Source: Marinomonas spartinae
GTDB taxonomy: Bacteria > Pseudomonadota > Gammaproteobacteria > Pseudomonadales > Marinomonadaceae
Assembly (NCBI RefSeq): GCF_016461715.1
Contig: NZ_JAEMUI010000018.1
Coordinates: 45,831-109,830 of the forward strand
DNA length: 64,000 nt
Direction: 5' to 3'
Of this stretch, positions 54,722 to 61,735 are shown piece after piece. The notes under the pieces were generated by a model. The model was not told the DNA's origin and searched no databases. It worked only from the letters and a program-made list of their open reading frames with translations. The translations under genes and the position numbers were made by a program. Every line of letters starts with the position of its first letter. Within the stretch, counting starts at the first letter, position 1.

Positions 54722-55795
54722 CTAACTCACTTTGGGGTCTAGAGCATCACGAAGACTGTCAGTCAACAAACTAAAAGCAGTGACTAACACCGACATAAAC
54801 ACGGTAACCGTCAGCATTTGCCACCAATAGCCTTGGATCAGCTCCGCTGGCACTTCCGCCAACATCGCTCCCCAACTGGTTTGCTTAATGCCCACCCCAA
54901 AACCCAAAAATGACAACACCACTTCTGATTTAATCATCCCCACAGTAAGAATCGAAAATTGCACCAACAAAATATGGCTCACATTGGGCAAAATGTGACG
55001 AAACATTTTGCGAGTTTGCCCTGCACCAATGGCGTCCGCAGCTTTGATATAGTCTCGTTCTTTGTGCTTCATAAATTCCGCTCTCATCAAACGGAACACA
55101 TAAGTCCACGATGTCAAAGCAAATATAAGAACCAAAGTACTAATACCACGGGATAGCACCGCCGCAAAAGACAGCAATAACAGCATGTCGGGCACCGACG
55201 TAAAAATGCTATAAAACCACATCAGCACATCATCCACCCATTTACCAAAATACCCGGCAATCGCGCCTAAAATAGTGCCAATAACAATGGCGCAAAATGC
55301 CCCGAGTAAGGCAACAGAAACAGAAACCGAGGTGCCTTTAATGGCTTTTTGCAACACATCTCGTCCTTGTCCATCCGCCCCTAAAATCAGCGTTTCTTTT
55401 AGTTTTGTTGTTTTGCTTTCATATTGACTTTCGTGTTTATCGGCTTGCGCCATCAAAGCCGCCAGCGGATCAGGTGCCGCTGCCGAATTATCGTCATCCA
55501 CTTGGTCTGCACTCCCACTAGGAGCAGTCACCGTATTTACCTGAGTCCCCCGAGGCTCCCAAGTGGCAAAGGTCGGTGGTGCATTCGGAACGGCCACATC
55601 AGCGCGCCAATTTTCCCCAGCCAGCCCCATCCAGCCTGCGGCACAAAGCAATAGGTAAAAGCAGACAATCAGTAAACTGATCATACCGACTTTGTCTCGT
55701 TTTAAACGCTTCCACGCAAGAGAAGACAAGCTTTGGGCAGGCACTTGCGTCTCAACCTTCTCTTGATCAAGAGTGAGATTGTTATCTTGACTCAT
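54722..55795 (-). CDS. Peptide ABC transporter permease (DppC/YejE-like)
   Basis: A 357-residue inner-membrane permease with one N-terminal helix and the usual five-helix core (VSVSVALLGAFCAIVIG, EAA-loop AADAIGAGQTRKMFRHILPN, VVLSFLGFGV). Between the first helix and GADGQGRDVLQKAI there is an acidic, low-complexity stretch of about 75 residues (about 65-140) that DppC does not have. It lies 11 bases upstream of the ATPase gene and 10 after the partner permease. ATG at 55795 follows GAGGGGAAGACA. Confidence 0.9.
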   Translation of the reverse strand: MSQDNNLTLDQEKVETQVPAQSLSSLAWKRLKRDKVGMISLLIVCFYLLLCAAGWMGLAGENWRADVAVPNAPPTFATWEPRGTQVNTVTAPSGSADQVDDDNSAAAPDPLAALMAQADKHESQYESKTTKLKETLILGADGQGRDVLQKAIKGTSVSVSVALLGAFCAIVIGTILGAIAGYFGKWVDDVLMWFYSIFTSVPDMLLLLSFAAVLSRGISTLVLIFALTSWTYVFRLMRAEFMKHKERDYIKAADAIGAGQTRKMFRHILPNVSHILLVQFSILTVGMIKSEVVLSFLGFGVGIKQTSWGAMLAEVPAELIQGYWWQMLTVTVFMSVLVTAFSLLTDSLRDALDPKVS

Positions 55796-55805
55796 TGTCT
55801 TCCCC

Positions 55806-56744
55806 TCAATTCAGTTTCACACGTGGATCGATCCACTTATAGAGTAGATCGGCCAGCAAATTAAACACCATGATGGCAATCACCAAGTAAATGGTGATGG
55901 CTTTGATGACGGGGAAATCACTAGAATTGACCGCTTTTAAAATCTCGTTACCTAACCCTGGAATACCAAAAAAGCGCTCCATTAAGACCGAGCCGGTAAT
56001 CATGTAAGGTAAGGAAGACATCACGCCGGTGACGATTGGGATCAATGCATTACGCATCACATGTTTTAACATGACTTTGCGCTCAGACAACCCCTTAGCT
56101 CGGGCCGTACGAACGTAATCCTGGTTCATTTCTTCAATAAAACAACTACGGTAAAAACGCGTGTCCGGCGCCACGCTTACTGCGACACCGATGATTAATG
56201 GCAGCGGAATATACAGCAAAAAGTTTTGCCAAAAACCATTCCCCCAACCATACACGGGAAACCACTGCATTTTATAAGCAAGGAAATACTGGCCCGCGAT
56301 GATATAGACCAAAATACTGATCGACATGGCCACAGTAGAAATAATAGTCACAGCTCTGTCGTAAATACTGCCTTTGTAATAGGCAACAGAGGCGGCGAAT
56401 AACAAAGAGAAAAATAAAGAACAGAGCTGCCAAGTTAGCAACAGCATCACAGATGGACCAATACGGGTACGAATAATCTCTGACACAGGTTGTTGGGTAG
56501 ACCAAGACGTTCCAAAATTCATCGTCAACACTTGTTTGACAAAAATCAAGAACTGCTCAGGTAAACTTTTATCCAAGCCAAGTTGAGTCCGGATACTCGC
56601 GATGGTCTCGGCACTCAGGCTCTTGCCTGCCAAAATATAGGATGGATCGCCACCCACTAAAGTATAGAGAGTAAAAAGCAGCAACATGACCCCCAGTAAA
56701 GTGGGGATCATTTGCCACAGACGGCGCACAATATAAGAAAGCAT
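55806..56744 (-). CDS. Peptide ABC transporter permease (DppB/YejB-like)
   Basis: A 312-residue permease with the DppB plan: helix 1 (MIPTLLGVMLLLFTLYTLVG), periplasmic part with GLDKSLPEQF, then five helices with the EAA-loop RTARAKGLSERKVMLKHVMRNALIP and LPYMITGSVLMERFFGIPGLG. Start set at ATG 56744 with AGGAG five bases before; GTG 56750 and ATG 56747 would lie too close to that site. Partner of the permease just downstream. Confidence 0.9.
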   Translation of the reverse strand: MLSYIVRRLWQMIPTLLGVMLLLFTLYTLVGGDPSYILAGKSLSAETIASIRTQLGLDKSLPEQFLIFVKQVLTMNFGTSWSTQQPVSEIIRTRIGPSVMLLLTWQLCSLFFSLLFAASVAYYKGSIYDRAVTIISTVAMSISILVYIIAGQYFLAYKMQWFPVYGWGNGFWQNFLLYIPLPLIIGVAVSVAPDTRFYRSCFIEEMNQDYVRTARAKGLSERKVMLKHVMRNALIPIVTGVMSSLPYMITGSVLMERFFGIPGLGNEILKAVNSSDFPVIKAITIYLVIAIMVFNLLADLLYKWIDPRVKLN

Positions 56745-56773
56745 CATCACTCCTAAAGAAACATAAGCGCACG

Positions 56774-56817
56774 CTGTAATGCTTTATATGAAGAAAACTC
56801 CATAAAAAGCATTACAG
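56774..56817 (-). promoter_or_regulatory. mRNA hairpin between binding-protein and permease genes
   Basis: A perfect 12-bp inverted repeat CTGTAATGCTTT (56774-56785) with its complement at 56806-56817; loop 20 bases with partial further pairing. It lies in the 97-base gap after the binding-protein stop. Such hairpins shield the upstream message and let it exceed the permease message; that role is inferred. Confidence 0.6.
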
Positions 56818-56841
56818 TACCTAGTACATCAAAAGAAATGA

Positions 56842-58620
56842 TTACTTTTTAATTTCAATATAACGCCAGTAAGTAATGAGTGGATTCACCTTTAAACCAT
56901 GAACATCACTATGGGCCATAATACTACTGACCCTTGTATCATCAAAAATATAGGGGCCATATTGGGCCAGCATACGATTCATTTTATCGTATAGCTTCTG
57001 ACGTTTTTCACCATTTGGTAGTTTCAATGTCTCTTCATAATCTTTATTGTAAGCGGGTAAGTTAAAACCTGAGAAGTTGGCATCGCCCTTATTTGGACCA
57101 TAGAACATCTGCATAAAGTTTTGGCCGTCAGGATAATCAGCCCCCCATGCCATGCCCCACATTTGCAGTTTACCTTCACGGTTCGCTTTGGCCAGCTCAC
57201 TCCAACGACCGACTTTAAACGTCAATTTAATTTTCAGGGAGTCAAAGGCTTGCTGCCAGTATTCATTCCATTGGCGATCAATCGCCGTAGACCCTGTTCC
57301 CATTTGCACCGATAAAGGGGAACCGTCTGGTTGCATGCGATAACCATCTGGGCCAATTTTATAACCCGCCGCATCTAACAACGCATTGGCTTTGGCTGGG
57401 TTAAAGTTAATCCCCATGTTGAAGTTGGGGTTATAACCCGCCACCCCTTCTGGAATGGCATATTCCACGGGTACAGCTTGTCCACGACGGATACGAGCAA
57501 TAGTTTCATTACGAGGGAAGGCCATGGCAATCGCACGACGCAAGGCGATTTTTTGCGGTGTATACCCGCCTACTTCAGGATCGTCCATATTAAAGAAGTA
57601 AAAGGTAATTTCTAATTGCTTTAAGCGCTGTAATTGAAAGCCCTTATCAGCGTATTTTGGAGCCAGCTTTACATCCAGTGGATTCTTCGGATTCATCACC
57701 AAAGCTTCTTTTAATGCAGGCTGTGGAATCCCAGTAACATCCAGTTGATTATTCAAAAATGCCAGCCAAGTAGGCTGCTCTTCAAGAATAATATTAATGT
57801 TCACCTGCTTCACTTGTGGAATGATTTTGCCATGCATTTCTTTGGCAACTTTCATCGAAACAGGGTCTTTGGGATTTCCTTTAAAGTTGAATACCTCTTT
57901 GCGGAAATTGGGGTTTGCCACTAACTCAATTTTACTGCCCGGCCTCCACTCTTTCAGCTCATACGGGCCCGTCCCCACAGGGTGAGCGTTGGTATTGGCT
58001 TTATTGGCTTCAATCACTTCCCGTGCGACCGCACCAAAAGAAGGCATGGCTAAGATTGTATCAAAGTTATAGTTTACATGGGTGAGATTGATTTGCAGTG
58101 TGTATTTATCTAATGCTTTGATCCCCTCGATCTGGGTATCATAATTCAAAGGGCCATTGCCAGCCGCTTTTACTAATTTATCCATTCCAACAAACTGACC
58201 TTCAACTAGGTAGCTTTGTGGGGAGTTGATGGTTTTATCCAACATACGCTTAAAGGAGTAAACGTAGTCAGCCGCCACCAACTCACGTTTTTTGCCTTTA
58301 AAAGCAGGATCAGGGGCAAAATAAATCCCTGGCTTAATCTTAAAAGTATAAGTCTTACCGCCATTGGTGATGGTCGGCATCGCTTCAATGGTATTAGGTA
58401 TCAGTTTATAGGGTCTGGCTAAGTAGTCATAGGTCATCAAAGGGTCATAAATATTCGAAACGACATTAAGAGAGTATTGGTCGGACACCTTCGCAGGATC
58501 AAAACCCGTCGCCCCAGCAGGAAAAGCAATATTTAACGTCTCTTTTGGAGACACCGCCAACGCCATAGACGAACCCATGGTAAGAGCAGTCATAAGGGCG
58601 ACTTGTACTATTTTTTTCAT
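56842..58620 (-). CDS. Peptide-type ABC transporter substrate-binding protein
   Basis: A 592-residue periplasmic binding protein of the SBP_bac_5 (DppA/OppA) family. Signal peptide at 1-24 (VALMTALTMGSSMALA). Signature early region AFPAGATGFDPAKVSDQYS and later VAADYVYSFKRMLD, HPVGTGPYELKEWRPGSKIE and RRAIAMAFPRNETI. Longer than DppA (535), closer to the OppA/YejA size. Start is ATG 58620 behind AAACAAGGAATATTCATA; the frame goes on 32 codons upstream, without a site. First gene of the transporter operon. The peptide range cannot be read from sequence. Confidence 0.9.
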   Translation of the reverse strand: MKKIVQVALMTALTMGSSMALAVSPKETLNIAFPAGATGFDPAKVSDQYSLNVVSNIYDPLMTYDYLARPYKLIPNTIEAMPTITNGGKTYTFKIKPGIYFAPDPAFKGKKRELVAADYVYSFKRMLDKTINSPQSYLVEGQFVGMDKLVKAAGNGPLNYDTQIEGIKALDKYTLQINLTHVNYNFDTILAMPSFGAVAREVIEANKANTNAHPVGTGPYELKEWRPGSKIELVANPNFRKEVFNFKGNPKDPVSMKVAKEMHGKIIPQVKQVNINIILEEQPTWLAFLNNQLDVTGIPQPALKEALVMNPKNPLDVKLAPKYADKGFQLQRLKQLEITFYFFNMDDPEVGGYTPQKIALRRAIAMAFPRNETIARIRRGQAVPVEYAIPEGVAGYNPNFNMGINFNPAKANALLDAAGYKIGPDGYRMQPDGSPLSVQMGTGSTAIDRQWNEYWQQAFDSLKIKLTFKVGRWSELAKANREGKLQMWGMAWGADYPDGQNFMQMFYGPNKGDANFSGFNLPAYNKDYEETLKLPNGEKRQKLYDKMNRMLAQYGPYIFDDTRVSSIMAHSDVHGLKVNPLITYWRYIEIKK

Positions 58621-59014
58621 TATGAATATTCCTTGTTTACACACAAAAGTAAAAAAAGTGAATTTTGTAACAAAAAGTAAGCAAAAAACAAGCCAATAAA
58701 ACCAATGGCTTACCATTTTATTTCACATTCTCTGCCTATACTTATAAAAAACTTGGCCACTCAGTCAAGAAAAAAACAAGCCAATCTTTAAAAACCAACG
58801 CAACTACAGAGGCTGCAAGGAAGCCAAGCCTTACCCCAATAAAAATAAAAAAAAAGTGAAAATTTTATTTTTGTTTATTCATTAAGTACACATTGTCTCC
58901 TTACCCCTTATACCCCAAATGTTAAAATATTGTTACATAACATCACACTAGGCCCCATTCTGGGCACTGTTTTTTATGTTTTTAGACGGGTCATTTGTTT
59001 ACTAATGGCTCGCT
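58621..59014. other. Promoter region between peptide ABC operon and kinase-like gene
   Basis: A 394-base AT-rich gap between divergent genes. It holds a 15-base direct repeat (AAAAAACAAGCCAAT at 58683-58697 and 58771-58785) and a hairpin at 58690-58711. No gene seen. Confidence 0.5.
58683..58711 (-). promoter_or_regulatory. Terminator-like hairpin in the ABC operon leader
   Basis: AAGCCA (58690-58695) pairs with TGGCTT (58706-58711) around a 10-base loop; on the minus strand it is followed by a T6 run. It lies 63-91 bases upstream of the binding-protein start, so it could attenuate transcription if the promoter is upstream. The stem is short (6 bp). Confidence 0.35.
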
Positions 59015-59845
59015 ATGAACAGACAGGGATTGCAAACTAAGAGTCATACCATGCAGATTAAAACGAATGATAGCCATACGCCTATTTTTGACGATTCAAT
59101 GACCCATAAAATATTCAAAAAAGGTCAAAAAATAGAACGAATTAAACATCAAGGACAGTCTGTTTGGGTCAAAAGACCCGAGGCAACGCGCTCAAGTCTA
59201 TTTCATCGCTTGATTGCTAATGCCACCAAGTTAACTCTCCTCATGCCAGTGCAGGCTAAGACCCAACAAGAAAGTTTGGCATTTGAGTCAGAAAAATTAC
59301 AGACACTGGCTTTGCTTGGGCTGCCTGTCGCCAATGTCATAGAGCAAACAGAACACTTTCTCTATTTGTCAGATACAGGCCTGGATCTGCGTCGCTATTT
59401 AAAAAAAACAGCATTAAGCCAAACGGAACGAACCGAAGTCATTTTAAAAGCGCTGAAGGTGCTAGCCAGCATTCATAACGCTGGCCATTATCATGCTGGC
59501 GCTCAAATCAAAAATTATACAATCGATCAACAAGGGGTTGTTTCAGCCATTGACTTCGAAGACAGCTTTGCTGAACACAATGCATTGATTGATATTCAAT
59601 ATCGAGACGTTTTCCTTTTCTTAATGTCGATTAGCCCATACAGCGATCACGAAACCTTTCAACATGTGATCGATAGCTACTTAAGCATAACCAGCAAGTA
59701 TCAAATCAAAGAAAAGCTTCAGTACGTTGCAGATCGAGCTAGGCCTTTGATGAAATTACTTGCCTGGCTTGATACACATAATAAAAAGCTCAGCCGAGAT
59801 ATCGCCAGCACTTATAGCTTACTAATGTTTTTAAAAACACTTTAG
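59015..59845 (+). CDS. Kinase-like (BUD32/LPS-kinase-type) protein
   Basis: A 276-residue protein with a small-protein-kinase fold. A beta-3 Lys is seen in SVWVKRPEA, the catalytic loop region is HNAGHYHAGAQIKNYTI and the metal-binding segment AIDFEDSF (normally DFG or DFE). The canonical HxD reads H-A-G, so the catalytic Asp is replaced; Q-I-K-N keeps the Asn. It may be a pseudokinase or a lipid/carbohydrate kinase like those of LPS core synthesis. The start may be ATG 59015 or, with AAGAG before it, ATG 59051. It stands alone, at the edge of the AT-rich region. Confidence 0.65.
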   Translation: MNRQGLQTKSHTMQIKTNDSHTPIFDDSMTHKIFKKGQKIERIKHQGQSVWVKRPEATRSSLFHRLIANATKLTLLMPVQAKTQQESLAFESEKLQTLALLGLPVANVIEQTEHFLYLSDTGLDLRRYLKKTALSQTERTEVILKALKVLASIHNAGHYHAGAQIKNYTIDQQGVVSAIDFEDSFAEHNALIDIQYRDVFLFLMSISPYSDHETFQHVIDSYLSITSKYQIKEKLQYVADRARPLMKLLAWLDTHNKKLSRDIASTYSLLMFLKTL

Positions 59846-60294
59846 TCTCACCTCTAGGTAAGCAGGAAACAATCTTTCAAATTGACTTTTTCTTGAATTT
59901 CATTGAGTTCCTGCTTTTAGTTCAATTTCCGTATGGATTTTATTTCATAAGTGTTAAAATACATCATCCATTTTAGACAGATTAAATTTTAAAAATAACA
60001 AAAAAACACAATTAAAAATCAAGAAAATATAAAAACATTCATTAAATAAAAATATGACAACAAGCCAATTTTTAACGCCATTAAAAAATTCATATAAAAC
60101 AATGTCATATTCAAATAAAGCACCATCTCTCTAGAATATAATTCAAACAAATACCTTCAACCAACAGATATAATAGATATTTATCATCAAAACAATAGGT
60201 AAAATATATTCACTAAAAAACAAACTGTGTTGATATAAAAAAAATACTATAGTATAGTAAATATTGTGCAAAAAATAATCAGCGGATGTGATAT
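59846..60294. other. Very AT-rich intergenic region before the csgD-like gene
   Basis: A 449-base stretch with long A and T tracts and very few G or C, clearly poorer in GC than the rest of the window. The csgD-like gene must be promoted from its right end, where TACTATAGTATAGTA (60245-60259) offers TATAGT boxes. I see no small gene. Such DNA is a typical H-NS-type silencing target; this is inference. Confidence 0.5.
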
Positions 60295-60891
60295 ATGGAT
60301 ATTGAGGATATTAAAAAAAACAATAGACATACCAAATTTTTTGAATTTACAAAACACAGCCCTCTGCTTTATGTAGCCAGTGAATATAATCTGCTTCTTG
60401 TCAGTTATCATTCACTTAATGTTATTACTAATTATGAACTGATGAATAAATTTATGGAAGAGAGTGGACAAAAAGGACTGGTCATTTTTGATGTTCCTAA
60501 AGATAGTGATACGTTAACATTAAAGGAGTGGCCCAATCTGAAAGGAATTTTCTTCGACGATGCAGAGGAGTCACTATTTGAGCAAGGTTTTAAAGCAATT
60601 GAAAAAGGAGAATTTTGGTTTCCTAGATCAATAACCGACGGTTGGATGCGTCAATTACTTGAAAACGAACAGCAAAGTACATTACGTTCTAGTAATTTAA
60701 CACGTAAAGAAATTAAGGTATTAAATTTACTTTACTCTGGTCTGGAGTGTAGTGCCATTGCTGATAATTTGTTTATTTCTGAAGCGACAGTACGAGTTCA
60801 CTTACATAAGATTTATCAGAAAATTGAAGTGAAAAACAAAAATCAAGCACGACTCTGGTGTAAGAAAAATTTAAATAAAATTAATAATTAA
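60295..60891 (+). CDS. LuxR-type regulator related to CsgD
   Basis: A 198-residue regulator with an N-terminal receiver-like domain lacking an obvious phospho-Asp site and a C-terminal LuxR HTH (LTRKEIKVLNLLYSGLECSA, then LFISEATVRVHLHKIYQKI). The middle part EWPNLKGIFFDDAEESLFEQ followed by AIEKGEFWFPRS corresponds to the CsgD segment linking the domains. CsgD controls curli and cellulose in enterics; here it faces the end of a pilus operon, with stop codons overlapping by 11 bases. Control of that operon and of biofilm formation is a reasonable guess. ATG at 60295 lacks a strong ribosome site. Confidence 0.75.
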   Translation: MDIEDIKKNNRHTKFFEFTKHSPLLYVASEYNLLLVSYHSLNVITNYELMNKFMEESGQKGLVIFDVPKDSDTLTLKEWPNLKGIFFDDAEESLFEQGFKAIEKGEFWFPRSITDGWMRQLLENEQQSTLRSSNLTRKEIKVLNLLYSGLECSAIADNLFISEATVRVHLHKIYQKIEVKNKNQARLWCKKNLNKINN

Positions 60892-61735
60892 GAGGACTTA
60901 TCTGAAAACGAATTGTGTCGCTGTATTCACCAGCCGCTTGCCTTGTAAAGTCTGCTAAGCGAACGCTAAGCTTGAGTAAAAATTTTGTTCTGTTCTGGTA
61001 AGAAAACACCTTTATTTTCTCTTGGTTTAAATTCATCCACTCCCCATCAAGATACAAAAAGTAGTTAATAGAGTATTTATTTTTATAAATATCATGGACT
61101 AATCTGCCATGATTTTCTGAGGTGATATGCATCTCAATATCTGAATTTGTCACTACTTTAAGGGTTGGCAGCATATTGTACCTTTTTCCAGAAACAAGTT
61201 CACCTAAATTAATTTCACTAACAGAACTATTGTAACCTAACATAGAAAGACTTGTTTTTGGTGATATCGTTTCTTCTATTTCAAACTCTTGATTGTCTAA
61301 CAATTGATTATTTTCATTGTAGAGTTTTAATTTTAATCGATCTGAATACATCCCAGCTTTCACAGGTGTACCTTTTCGAATAAAAAGCTCTATTTCTGCA
61401 TAGGAATTGACAAGATTTAACCGCGTCATTGACGAGCTAACAATTTGCTGTATATTGCTTCTTATTTGATAAGGTACTATTTGGTATTGACCTTTTAACT
61501 GAGACTGGTTCTCAGTTGTAAGAATGATATGCAACGGGTGACAATCACTAGTATCCAGAACAGTGATTCCAAGTCGCTTTCTCGCATCACTATGTTGCTC
61601 TGAATCGTAGTTCTCAAAATCGTCATATAGATGCTTTACATCACCGAGTTTAGCATTACATTCAGCATAAATGGTCTGTGAAAAAATCAAAGATAATATC
61701 AAAATAGAGAACTTATTTATCTCTTTAGTGCACAT
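60881..61735 (-). CDS. Csu-type pilus tip subunit (two spore-coat-U-like domains)
   Basis: A 284-residue secreted protein. Signal peptide at 1-24 (FSILILSLIFSQTIYA), then two repeats that both end in an AG-x-YSD strand (AGMYSDRLKLKL near 150 and AGEYSDTIRFQI near 270), as in SCPU pilins of archaic chaperone-usher systems. Position as the last gene, after the usher and coupled to it by an 11-base overlap, matches CsuE, the tip adhesin. Cys residues at 26 and in SDCHP could form the N-terminal disulfide. Sequence is diverged from CsuE, so binding specificity is open. Confidence 0.75.
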   Translation of the reverse strand: MCTKEINKFSILILSLIFSQTIYAECNAKLGDVKHLYDDFENYDSEQHSDARKRLGITVLDTSDCHPLHIILTTENQSQLKGQYQIVPYQIRSNIQQIVSSSMTRLNLVNSYAEIELFIRKGTPVKAGMYSDRLKLKLYNENNQLLDNQEFEIEETISPKTSLSMLGYNSSVSEINLGELVSGKRYNMLPTLKVVTNSDIEMHITSENHGRLVHDIYKNKYSINYFLYLDGEWMNLNQEKIKVFSYQNRTKFLLKLSVRLADFTRQAAGEYSDTIRFQISPLNY

